Origin: Dissophora ornata
Lineage: Eukaryota > Mortierellomycota > Mortierellomycetes > Mortierellales > Mortierellaceae
Length of the DNA: 64,000 nucleotides
Direction of reading: 5' to 3'
Assembly (NCBI GenBank): GCA_025201705.1
Contig: MU616607.1
Span: 1-64,000 of the forward strand
In this document: in pieces, positions 11,014-22,180 of the stretch
Numbering within the stretch: the first letter of the stretch is position 1
How the letters are laid out: each line of letters begins with the position of its first letter
Translations under genes and position numbers: made by a program
Notes under the pieces: model-generated
Told to the model about the DNA's origin: nothing
The model's input: only the letters and a program-made list of their open reading frames with translations
Databases searched by the model: none

Positions 11014-13447
11014 ATGCCTCAGTCTGCTGCTTCACAACGCTTGGGCTTTATCCAAAACCACCTGCAGGTCGCTGCATGTGCTGCAAAGGAGGAGCCACAA
11101 ATCAAGACGTGAGTTGCAGAGAATAATCCCGCTCTGGTCGTTGTTACCCTATGGAGCAGACACGCAGCCCAGCGCGGCTCACTCCTTGCGTTTTGTTCCT
11201 GTAGTCCTATCGAGTCAATGGCCGAGGAGAGAGCCAAGGCCACTTTCAATGTCAGGGAGTTGACCTACTTCTTGGACGGTGGCGAAAAGTACACCAAGGT
11301 ACAGAAACGAAGACAAACGGGACCCGCAAGACCGTTTCATTCACATTCCTTTTGGTTTCACGCTAATTATGCCAATTCCTCACTCCACACTCTAGATCCG
11401 AGAGAAGTTCATGATGGAACTCGAGCGTGATCCCACCTTCCGCATGTACGATATGTACGATGTCACTAAGGACCAGATCAGACAGCGAACCATGGAGAAA
11501 GTAAAGAGCTCTATTTTGACATGCTGTTCAACTAACACTTTCCATTCTCGGCCATTGTGTTTTAACAGCATCAATTGTTCGGTTCAATGGTAGTTCAAAA
11601 CGATTGTTCACTACGTCTCTGCAGAGCCCGTCCCTATCTTCACCATGCGAATGCAGACCATTTCGTTGATCGACCCCGGTTTCTGGACCCGGTTTGGTGT
11701 CCACTATGGTCTTTTCTTTGGTGCCCTCCGTGGATCCGCCACCTCTGCTCAGTTCTCACACTGGGTGTCGAAGGGCGCTTTGGCCCTGAATGGCATGGTC
11801 GGATGCTTTGCCATGACCGAACTGGGTCACGGCTCGAACGTTGCTGGACTGGAGACTACTTCAACCTTTGACGAGACGTCGGACCAATTCATTATTCATA
11901 CTCCCACCATCACTGCCACCAAGTGGTGGATTGGAGGAGCAGCTCATACGGCCACTCACTGCGTTGTCTTTGCACAGCTCATTGTCCGGGGCAAGCGCTA
12001 CGGAACAAAGTCCTTTGTCGTTCAGCTCCGTGACACTCATACCTACAACTTGATGCCCGGCGTCAACATTGGTGATATCGGAAAGAAGATGGGTCGCGAC
12101 GGTATTGATAACGGCTGGATCCAGTTCACAAACGTCCGCATCCCCCGCACCAACATGCTGATGAAGCACACCAAGGTTTCACGTGCTGGCGAGGTTAAGG
12201 AGCCCCCAATGGCCCAGTTGACCTATGGCGCTCTGATTCAGGGCCGTGTTGCTATGGTTGTTGACTCGGGCAACATTGCCAAGAAGGCTGTCACGATCTC
12301 AGGTCGCTATGCTGCTGTCCGTCGCCAGTTCACTTCCAACCCCCATGACATTCAAGAGACCAAACTGATTGACTATGCCATCCACCAGTACCGCCTTATG
12401 CCACTCTTAGCCCAGGCATATGCCTTCCACTTCACGGGTGTCGAGACCAACAAGTTGTACGAGGAACTCATGGACAAGCTCGAGTCGACTCAGCCTGACG
12501 ACGCTTCGATGGGTGAAGTGATTGATACCCTCAAAGAGACGCATGCTACCTCGGCTGGATTGAAAGCCTTTTGCACTTGGTCAACGTTGAACGCCATTGA
12601 GGCCTGTCGCCAGACTCTCGGTGGTCATGGATACTCTGCTTACACTGGTCTCGCCACCACCTACAACGATTTTGCTGTCCACTGCACCTGGGAGGGAGAC
12701 AATACCATTCTGACTCTCCAATCCGGACGCTATCTCGTCAATTGCTACCGTGAGGCACTCACCGGAAAGACCCAACCAGAAGGAGTGGACTACCTAAACC
12801 ATCTCGACACACTTCTCACTCAAGGATGTGCAGTCAAGACTTTCGAGGAGATCCTCGACTTTGATGTTATCCAACAAGCTTGGGGTGTTGTCACTGCCAA
12901 CGTTGTCAAGAAAGCTGGAGATGACTTTAGTGTATCCCTGAAGCAGGGTATGAACCCTGAGGCTGCATACGAGGAATGCTCTCAGGCGCGCCTGGCAGCC
13001 GCGAAGATTCATGCTTTCGGTTACATCTTCCGTCGTTTCGCTCAGGCTGTCAAGAGTGCCTCCGAGGGTCTCCGCCCTATCTTGACCAAGATTTGTCTCC
13101 TTTACGGTCTCTACTCGATCGAGCAGAACTCTGGGTTCTTCCTACAGTACCGCTATTTCACGCCTTCGCAGATGGACTTCGTTCGTTCTCAGGTCAATGT
13201 CCTCTGCCGTGATGTCCGCCAGGAGTACATTCCGTTGATCGATGCATTCAATTATTCCGATTACATTATCAACTCGCCCTTGGGGGTGTATGATGGAAAC
13301 GTGTACGAGAAGTACTTTGATCAGGTCAAGAGACAGAACCCTGTTGGCCAGCCACACCCATACCTGCCCTTGATCCAGTCACTTCTCCGCCGCGACATTG
13401 AGGATGATGAGCCTCTCGAGGATGACGGCGACGATGATGACGAGTAG
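11014..13447 (+). CDS. Peroxisomal acyl-CoA oxidase, full length
   Basis: Acyl-CoA oxidase makes the first step of peroxisomal beta-oxidation: it turns acyl-CoA to trans-2-enoyl-CoA with FAD and passes electrons to oxygen, giving hydrogen peroxide. Exons 11014-11108, 11205-11298, 11396-11500 and 11594-13447 join to 715 residues, a usual length. DPGFWTRFGVHYGLFFGA, CFAMTELGHGSNV and TKWWIGGAAHTATHCVVFAQL are family signatures of the FAD/substrate domain. CTWEGDNTILTLQSGRYLV holds the conserved catalytic glutamate (about 465). The C-terminus is a run of Asp/Glu with no SKL-type signal, so import may use another route, such as piggyback assembly as described for Yarrowia oxidases. The last acceptor at 11593 was chosen by phase. 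It faces lipase 1, with stops 318 bp apart. Confidence 0.93.
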
Positions 13448-13764
13448 AGATATTACAGTGAATCGAGAGCTTAGAAAGCACATACCCACTTATTAGAACA
13501 TCAACACAACACTCTAAAGCGACAAGTCGATAGTTCGTGTCACCGATTTATTTTGCTCACAAAGATATAACACAATACATCAAAAAGACAAGAGGATGTC
13601 CAGCATCACACCTGTCTTTTTGGAAGTCTGTATATAGAGAGCCACATTGTCATGGATCCACGAAAGGAGCGTGAATCGAACCAAACGCGCAACACGGGAA
13701 TGAAACAGGATGATGGACAATAGGACCATAGGTATGTGTTACAGTAAGGCGTGTCAATTCTCTA
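13448..13764. other. Convergent 3' intergenic region of acyl-CoA oxidase and lipase 1
   Basis: This 317 bp region lies between the two stop codons and must hold both 3' UTRs and terminators. It is conserved in all units (for example GATTTATTTTG near 13545). No gene is seen. Confidence 0.5.
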
Positions 13765-14840
13765 CTAACGCAAGAGAGACAGGCAGTTATCTGTCTTTGC
13801 ATTCGAGGGGTCGAGCTGGTTGAGAACGAACTGGAGAACCACCAAGGAGTTGACCATGGTCACTAAATGTAGAGTAGTGCGAGAATGGGTTAGTTTAACG
13901 CGTATAGGACAGATCAACGAGGTATAAAATAGGGAGCTTCCGTGCAGTCTTACAATGTTCGTTCAGGGAAACGGCGCAGGCGTCTTGGAGCAGAACATTA
14001 GTGACACCAGTGTCGTTCTGGAAGCAGGTAGTGTAAGGGGTGACAACCTCGTCGTATCTGTCATTCACAGTACCAGGACCGGAAACAATGGTTAGCGTGA
14101 TAAACAAGCTCAACAGCGCTCTACTTCAATATAAATCAGAACTGTGCTTACTTGGTGGCAATGTTCGAGAAAATGACACCAGGGGCTGTATCGCCTCCGG
14201 CGTTCAACTTGGTTATGAATGTCGAATTGGACACCATCTCGTAGAACGATGGGGCAATTGCGTCAAAGAACGGCGCCGCGGGTGCAAAGATGCCCCACGC
14301 TTTGGCCCACGTTGCGATCGAGTCCAGAGTAGTACCATGAGTGATTGGCGAAACACCGATGTGGCGGTAAACCTTACCGGCGCCGTCCAAGTACTTCATC
14401 CAATATCTAGCAAGAATGCCGCCTTGGGAGTGGCCAACAATATCGACCTGCGTCACATTCATCTTCGCCAGGACATTGTCAGCGAAGGTAGCCAATTCTT
14501 GGGCTGAATCTTCGACGGGAGCCAGACCACCAAAGCCAGGGATGCTGGGGTATTGGCCATAGGTGAGTCCGAAAATACAATAACCGTTTTTGATGAGTAC
14601 AGGTGCGAAGGTCGACCACGAATCCACAGTGAGCAGAGTCGCATGGACAAGGATCACAGGACGCGGGTGAGCTGCAGTCAACTTGCAGCTGTAATTGTTG
14701 ATGCCGGAAATCGCGCGTTTTTGAAGACCAGCAGCTGGAGAATCGATGCTCATAGGGAGAGCAGCAACTTGGATGGCTGAAAGAGCCACGAGAATAGCGG
14801 CAGATGCAGCGCTCAGGACTGAGGAGATGGCAAACTTCAT
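13765..14840 (-). CDS. Secreted class-2 lipase, copy 1
   Basis: An alpha/beta-hydrolase of lipase class 2 (Lipase_2 type), expected to cut triacylglycerols or other esters outside the cell. Exons 14152-14840, 13954-14057 and 13765-13862 join to 296 residues. MKFAISSVLS with the following alanine/leucine-rich run is a signal peptide ending near AALP (about 29). LQKR at 39-42 is a Kex2-type site, so the mature enzyme probably starts at AISGINNY. LILVH-like VILVHATLL marks the oxyanion region. GHSQGG at 136-141 holds the nucleophile Ser138. KYDEVVTPY gives Asp232, and LNEH just before the second intron gives His264. Cysteines at GYC, TTC and near the C-terminus may form disulfides. The nearest pattern I know is in actinobacterial class-2 lipases. 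Confidence 0.9.
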
Positions 14841-14964
14841 GGTTGGTGGAGTGTTTCGTATATCCGTAAAGGAAGTGGAGGGTGCTGTAGTTAGTAGCTG
14901 GTGGGACTAGAAGAGGAGGAGGGATGTTCGCGAGGTTGGAGACGCTGAGGATGTGGAGAAAAGA

Positions 14965-15000
14965 GACGGATTTATCTCTCTATTTGTACCTTTTCCAGTC
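14965..15000 (-). promoter_or_regulatory. Conserved lipase promoter core
   Basis: About 125-160 bp before the lipase ATG every unit keeps a block that reads on the minus strand as GGTACAAATAG followed by GATAAAT. Its other copies are at 20118-20151, 25157-25190, 30349-30383, 35539-35580, 40745-40778 and 46836-46869. GATAAAT or ACAAATAG may serve as a TATA-like element. Conservation across all intact lipases supports a regulatory role; the exact function is inferred. Confidence 0.45.
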
Positions 15001-16238
15001 GGTCGTTTTCTCCAACCTTACTGTCAAAGAGTAGCCGCAGAGAAATGGCCAGCAACAAGGGTCCAGTGCATTCGGTGCAGCCATACACTCCAGCTAAGGC
15101 AACGTCTGCGGGGCTGGACAAAATCACGCCACAGTACATCGTGCTGTGCCTCAATATTACACGCACTAACCAAAGCACGGCGGCTGCTTTCCGTTGAATT
15201 GATAAGACATGACGTTGGCTAGCGCCGGGCCAACTATTTGCTACGGAGCTTATTTGAATAGAAAGAATGGGCAACAAAGCACTTCTAATGCATCGTCGGA
15301 GAAAGTGTTTAGAGGTCAATCTGCATTCGGATAAAAAGGGATGTTTATTTTGGTTGCACAAGACCAAAACAATATAGATATCACACAAAACCCTCCACAG
15401 GCATAGCCTTTGGGTTCTCCACACACGCAAACAATGAGACACCCCATGGGGCTTAATACGTCTTCCTCGTGCTAGTGTTTTGATTCCTTACCAAGCGGAT
15501 TTCCATTACAAGCGAATTGTTCGTGCGGTAGGGTCGATCAGCCTGGCCCGAAGCTCTTGAATAAATTGTTGACGCGTAATCCAATGTATATTTTGACTGC
15601 TTATTGCCCCTGCAAGGATGTATGTAATATCACGTCGTCTGACGCAGATTCAGGCACATGGGGGCCCATCAACTCAATTCCCCCACTTTGCTCATCACTT
15701 CACCCACCCCGCCCACTCCACACGAAGATGTGGCAGAATGGGAAATTCCCTTATTTCTCATGAAGCAATACGTTGATGGACAAGCTGCTTGCACCTTTGT
15801 CGAGCTGAACTGTAGTTCACGCCAGTGACAGAGCTGGGTACATATAGCCTGGTGTGTTGAAATGTCTATTGGTCTGTTGGCACGAATGTAATGTATTGCG
15901 TTTCTACTCTCGAGGAAAATATGGGGAGTACCCTCATTGTGGATTGTGGAGAGACACATGTACACCGTGCCTATTATCCCGTTCTACTAAATGGCGAATT
16001 TTAATGTCCGCACGCGCCGCCATCCCATCCGCTGGTCTAATGAAATATGCCTCGCATCAATGCTCATTAATGCATCTGCACACCGTACCCCATTCCGCGG
16101 CGTCGACGGGGTTGCCTGTAATTGCTAATGCAATCCAGTTCGTAGTGTCATATCGTATATCATCTTCACTCGCATGCTTGTAGGCAACTGTCATAGAGTA
16201 AGTATACTCTACACTGTTTCAAACTGCCAGACGCATAT

Positions 16239-17021
16239 CCGATGCACTTGACATGTTATTCATGTTCACATGGGAGCACCCGAATAGGATCCTCGGTCGC
16301 ATATTCCGTCAGGCACATCGTAGCAGATCGAGCACAGTTCTTGGGTTGGGTTATTACCTAAAGATTCTTGGACATCGGGTTGCATTGTTACAATAGAGTC
16401 TGAAAGTGTAGGTGTTATTTGCATCACCGCCATCGTAAACGTCGGCATTCGGGCTGTCTGGTTAGCGCTGGGTGAGCTATCTGATGATGAGCAGCGATAC
16501 GAATCATGGTTTCACAGCCTTCCTATCCGAACCAAGTTCATGAGGGTGTTGTTCTGGTTCTTTGGCTGGGGTTCTTTCAGTTTTCCGTCTTCGTTTCGAG
16601 AATCATTGACTTTTACTAAAGCCTGATTAGTGTCCCTCCGTCATACATCGCCGCCGCATGGGCTAGTGTGTAGTTCTTGTCAAGAAAAAGGTGTTGTTGA
16701 GAGGGGTAGATGCGGATGGGAAAGGACCTATCGATGGTTTTCTGTTCCAGGATGAGCGCGTTCTCACGTTCCATAGCATCTTCTACTGCTGCTTGTTGTG
16801 GAACAGTTCGGGAGAACTTTAGGATCATGACCGCAAGACAGCCTGTTGAAAGGTGGAGATAGGCTTGTCAATCAACATGTATTCCCAGCGTTGATGCTAT
16901 CTCGGAGTAATGACCGTGGAGGAATGTACGGAAAAAGGAATGCCAACTTACGTAGTCCAATAAAGAGCAACATCAATCCACAAATAGCCAGCACCCTCAT
17001 TGAGATCAAGGCAGAGTTCAT
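16239..17021 (-). pseudogene. RING-H2 gene remnant, unit 2
   Basis: Similar to the first two exons of the RING-H2 gene at 8686-9632. The N-terminal exon (MRVLAICGLMLLFIGL) and MILKFSRTVPQQAAVEDA are readable. The frame then breaks after AAAMYDGGT, and the RING is disrupted after CSIC. The third exon with the last RING cysteines is absent. Not a working gene as it stands. Confidence 0.85.
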
Positions 17022-17099
17022 TGCGAGCAAAGTTGGTGGGTGAAGAGAATCAACAAGAACGGCCACATGTGAAATGCCCGTATCTAGGTGGAAAATCTT

Positions 17100-18582
17100 G
17101 TGTAGCCGTGGATTGGAGGAGCAGCTCATATGACCACCCACTGTGTTGTCTTCGCACAGCTCATTGTCTGGGGCAAGCGATATGGAACAAAGTCTTTTGT
17201 CGTTCAGCTCCGTGACACTCCTACCTACAACTTGACGCCCGGTATCAACATTAGCGATATCGGAAAGAATATGGATCGCGGCGGTATTGATAGCGGCTGG
17301 ATCCAGTTCACAAACGTCCGCATCCCCCGCACCAACATGCTGATGAAGCACACCAAGGTTTCACGTGCTGGCGAGGTTAAGGAGCCCCCAATGGCACAGT
17401 TGACCTATGGCGCTCTGATTCAGGGCCGCGGTGCTATGGTTGTTGACTCGGGCAACATTGCCAAGAACGCTGTCTCGACCGCAAGTCGCTATGCTGCCGG
17501 TTCACTTCCAACTCCCATGACGCTTAAGAGACCAAACTCATTGACTATGCCGTCCACCAGTACCGCCTTATGCCACTCGTAGCCCAGACATATGCACTCC
17601 ACTTCATGGGCGTCTAGACGGACTAGTTGTAAGAGGAACTCATGGACAAGCTCGAGTTGACTCAGCCTGACGACGCTTCGATGGGTGAAGTGGTTTATAC
17701 CCTCAAAGAGACTCATGCTATCTCGGCAGGATTGAAAGCTTTCTGCACCTGGTCAACGTTGAACGCCATCGAGGCCTGTCGCCAGACTCTCGGCGGTCAT
17801 GGATACTATGCTTACACTGGTCTCGCCACCACCTACAACGATTTTGCCGTCCACTGCACCTCGGAGTGAGACAATACCATTCTGACTCTCCAATCCGGAC
17901 GCTATCTCGTCAATTGCACTCACCGGAAAGAAGGAGCCAACTACCTCAACCATCTCGACACACTTCTCACTCAAGGATGTGCAGTCAAGACTTTCGAGGA
18001 GATCCTCGACTTTGACGTTCTTCAACAAGCTTGGGGTATTGTCACTGCCAACGTTGTCAAGAAAGCTGCGATGACTTTAGTGTATCGCCGAAGCAGGGTA
18101 TGAACCCCGAGGCTGCATACGAGGAGTGCTCATAGACGCGTCTGGCTTCCGGGAGATCCGTTCTTCCGGTTACGTCTTCCGTCGTTTCGCTCAGGCTGTC
18201 AAGAGTGCCTCCAAGGGTCTTGATCGAGATTTGCATCTATGGTCTCTACTTGATCTAGCAGAACTCTTGGTTCCTCCTGCGGTACCGTTATTTCACACCT
18301 TTGCAGATGGACTTTGTTCGTTCTCAGGTCAATGTTCTCTGCAACGATGTCCGTCAGGAGTATATTTCGTTGATCGGTGAATTCAATTATTCCGATTACA
18401 TGATCAACGCGACCTTGGGAGTGTATGATGGAAACGTGTGCGAGAAGTACTTTGATCAAGTCAAGAGACAGAACCCTGTTGGCCAACCACACCTATACTT
18501 AACCTTGATTCAGTCGCTTCTCCATCGCGACATTGAGGACGATTAGCCTATCGAGGACGATGGCAACGACGATGACGAGTAG
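17100..18582 (+). pseudogene. Acyl-CoA oxidase remnant, unit 2
   Basis: Corresponds to residue about 207 to the end of the acyl-CoA oxidase of unit 1; exons 1-3 and the start of exon 4 are missing. A readable stretch from 17130 to about 17500 is followed by a frameshift after SRYAA. Stops appear at the SE of the catalytic segment (17866-17868) and elsewhere. The original terminal GAG TAG survives at 18577-18582. Confidence 0.9.
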
Positions 18583-18914
18583 AGATATTATAGTACACCG
18601 AGAGCTTAGAAAGCACACACTGTAACCGCTCAATGGAACATCGATACAACACTCGAAAGCGACATGTCAATAGTTCGTGTCAACGATTTATTTTGCACAC
18701 GAAGACATAACACAATACATTAAAAAGACAAGAGGATGCCCTGCATCACACCTGTCTCTTATGTCTCGTAGGAAGTCTCTATATGAAAAGCCACATTGTC
18801 ATGCATCCACTAAAGGAGCGTGGGTCGAACCAAGTGTGCAACGCGGGAATGAAGCAGGATGATGGACGATATACGCATAGGGTATGTGTTGCAATGGGGC
18901 GTGTAAATTCTCTA

Positions 18915-19993
18915 CTACAACAAGAGAGACAGACAGTTTGCTGCCTTTGCATTCGAGGGGTCGAGCTGGTTGAGAACGAACTGAAGAACCACCAAGGAGT
19001 TGACCATGGTCACTAAATGTAGAGTAGTGCGAGAATGGTTTAGTTTAAAGCGTATAGGACAGATCCACAGTATATAAGATATTGAACTTCTACTTGGCAG
19101 TCTTACAATGTTCGTTCAGGGAAAGCGAGCAGAGATCCTGGAGCACAACATTGGTGACACCAGCGTCCTTCTGGAAGCAGGTAGTGTAAGGGGTGACAAC
19201 CTCGTCGTATCTGTCATTCACAGTACCAGGACCGAAAACAACGGTTAGCGTGATAAACAAGGTCAACAGCGCTCTACTTCAATATAAATCAGAACTACGC
19301 TTACTTGGTGGCAATGTTTGAGAAAATGACACCAGGGGCTGTATCGCCTCTGGCGTTCAACTTGGTCATGAATGTCGAGTTGGACACCATCTCGTAGAAC
19401 GATGGGGCAATTGCGTCAAATAGCGGCTCCGCGGGTGCAAAGATGCCCCACGCTTTGGCCCACGTCGCGATCGAGTCCAGAGTAGTACCATGGGTGATTG
19501 GCGAAACACCGATGTGGCGGTAAACCTTACCGGCGCCGTCCAAGTACTTCATCCAATATCTAGTAAGAATGCCACCTTGGGAATGGCCAACAACATCAAC
19601 CTGCGTCGCATTCATCTTGGTCAAGACATTGTCAGCGAAGGTAGCCAATTCTTGGGCGGAATCCTCGACGGGAGCCAGACCACCAAAGCCAGGGATGCTG
19701 GGGTATAAGCCGTAGGTGAGTCCAAAAACACAGTAACCGTTTTTGATGAGTACAGGTGCGAAGGTCCACCACGAGTCGACGGTGAGCAGGGTCGCATGGA
19801 CCAGGATCAGAGGACGCGGGTGTGCGGCAGTCAACTTGCAGTTGTAGTTGTTGATGCCGGAAATGGTGCGTTTTTGAAGACCAGGAGCTGGAGAATCGGC
19901 GCTCATAGGGAGAGCAACAACTTGGATGGCCGAAAGAGCCACGAGAATAGCGGCAGATGCAGCGCTCAGGACCGAGGAGATGGCAAACTTCAT
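18915..19993 (-). CDS. Secreted class-2 lipase, copy 2
   Basis: Exons 19305-19993, 19107-19210 and 18915-19012 join to 296 residues with the same phases as copy 1. The signal peptide, KR site (then TISGINNY), GHSQGG with Ser138, KYDEVVTPY and LNEH are all kept. Differences from copy 1 are scattered: VVALPMSADS in the leader, LTKMNATQVD, LTRYWMKY and EPLFDAIAPS. The splice sites GTAAGC and GTAAGA are intact. The C-terminus ends NCLSLLL. Expected to be an active secreted esterase/lipase. It is convergent with a dead acyl-CoA oxidase. Confidence 0.88.
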
Positions 19994-21351
19994 GGTTGAT
20001 GGAGTGTTTCGTATATCCGCAAAGGAAGTGGAGGGTGCTGTAGTTAGTGGCTGGTGGGACTAGAAGAGGAGGAGGGATGTTCGCGAGGTTGGAGGCGCTG
20101 AGGATGTGGAGAAAAGAGACGGATTTATCTCGCTATTTGTACCTTTTCCAGTTGGTTAGATTCTCCAATCTGGTGTCAAAGGATAGCTGCGGAGAAATGG
20201 TCGCCAGCCAGGCTCTGGTGCATCCAGTGTAGCCATATGCTCCAGCTAAGGCAATGTCTGTGGGGCTAGACAAAATCATGCCGCAGTACATGCCGTGCCT
20301 TAGTGTTACACGCACTAATCAAAGCATGGTGACTGCTGTCGACTGAATTAACAATAGCTGCCGTAGACCAGCGCCGAACCGGCTATTTGCTTGAGAACTG
20401 AAGCGTCAGGAACAGCAAGAATGGCTTCTAATTCATTGAGAGAGTTCAGAGTTCAATCGGCATTCGGTTAAAAAGAGAGCCTGTTTATTTTGGTTACGCA
20501 AGACCATTATAATATGGATATCGTAAAAATCACAAACCTTTCACAGGCATGGATATAACCTTTACGATTTCCACACACGTACACAATGGCTAAACATACC
20601 GTAGTTTTGATTCCATCCAAACCGGCTTTCCATCGCCAACGAACGGTTCACGCGGCGGGACCTATCGGCTCCTGGCCCGAAGCTCGTGAATAAATTATTG
20701 ACGCGCAATGCGATATTTATCTTAACTGTTTATTGCCCCCGAAAGGATGCATGTATGCAATATCACGTTGTCTGATGCAGGTTAAGACACATGGCAGATC
20801 GTCAGCTCAATCTCTCCACTTTGCTCACCACTTCATCCCCGTCGCCCACTCCACACGAAGATGTGGCAGAATGGGAAATCCTCTCATTTCTCATGAATCA
20901 ATATGTTGATGGACAAGCTGCTTGTCCCTTTGTCGAGCAGAACTGTGATATCCACCAGTGACAGAGCTGGGTATATAGCCTAGCATGTCGATATGCCCAT
21001 TGGTCTGTCGGTGCGAATGTGATGTATTGCGTTTCTGCTCTCCTGGAAAATATGGCAAATAACCTGATTTTGGGTTGTGGAGAAACACATGTACGCCGCC
21101 ATTCCACAACTGGCGAATTTTAATGTCCGCCTGCGAGTCCCTGAAAACATCCCGTCCCATGCGCTGGTCTTATGACATATGCCTTGCATCGCACACCGTA
21201 CCCCATTCCGCAACGTCAACGGGGCTGCCTGTAATCACTAATGCAATCTAGTACATAGGGGTTTATCGCACATCATCTTCACTTGCATGCTTGTAGGCAG
21301 CCGTCATAGAGTAAGTACATTCCGCGCTTTTTCAAACTACCAGACGCATGA

Positions 21352-22102
21352 CCGATGCGCTCGACATGGTGTTCATGTTCACATGGATGGAAGCACTCAA
21401 ATTGAATCCTCGGATGCATATTCTACCGGGCAGATTGAGCACAGTTCGTAGGTTGAGTTATTACTCCAATTTTTTTGGACATCCGGTTGCGTTATTACAA
21501 TAATGGAGTCTGATGAAAGCGCAGGCGTTGCATGCATCATCGTCGTAAACGTCGACATTCGGGTTGTCTTGTTAGCACCGGGTGAGCTGTCAGATTACGA
21601 GCGGCGAGACAAATCGCTGCTCCACAGCTTACCTACCCGAGCTAGGTTCACGAGGGTGTTGTTCTGGTTCTCTGGCTGGGGTTCGTGCGGGTTTCCGTCG
21701 TCGTTTGGAGAAGCATTGATTTTCCAAAGCCCGATCAGTCGTTCCTCCGTTATACATCACCGCCGCAGGGACTAGGGTGTAGTTCTTGTCAAGAAAGAGG
21801 TGTTGTTGAGATGCGTAAATGCGGATGGGGAAGGACTTGTTGATGGTTCTCTGTTCCAGTAGATGTGCTTTCACACCGTCCATAGCATATTCTACTGCTG
21901 TCTGTTGTGGAGTTGATCGGGAGAACTTTAGGATCATGACCGCAAGGCAGAATGTTGAAAGATGGAGGTAAGCTTTTAAATCCACATGTATTCCCAGCGT
22001 TGACACTATCTCGGAGCAATGACCGTGGAGGGATGCGCAGAAAAAGGAATACTGACTCACAGAGTTCAATGAAGAGCAACGTCAACCCAGCACCATCATT
22101 GG
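21352..22102 (-). pseudogene. RING-H2 gene remnant, unit 3
   Basis: Keeps MILKFSRSTPQQTAVEYAMD and IRIYASQQHLFLDKN at 21780-21936. The RING half is broken, the third exon is absent, and the first exon region is damaged (the ATG region near 22090-22100 is shortened). Confidence 0.85.
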
Positions 22103-22180
22103 TGGCAAAGAGAATTTAAAATTGGTGCAAATTCAAAACAGCTGCCTACATCCACAGGTAAACATTCTTGTGTAACCGCA

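Larger units (their letters stand above)
8877..16238. repeat. Array unit 1 (complete)
   Basis: Unit 1 contains the RING-H2 gene (minus its last exon), a 1.4 kb divergent intergenic region, full-length acyl-CoA oxidase, lipase 1 and a spacer (14841-16238). The spacer holds the lipase promoter near its left end and the block CACACGAAGATGTGGCAG near 15719, which recurs in other spacers. I see no gene in the spacer. Confidence 0.9.
16239..21351. repeat. Array unit 2
   Basis: A 5.1 kb unit with RING-H2 remnant, truncated acyl-CoA oxidase remnant, intact lipase 2 and spacer 19994-21351. The spacer shares the promoter block and the CACACGAAGATGTGGCAG block (near 20852) with unit 1. No gene is seen in the spacer. 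Confidence 0.88.
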
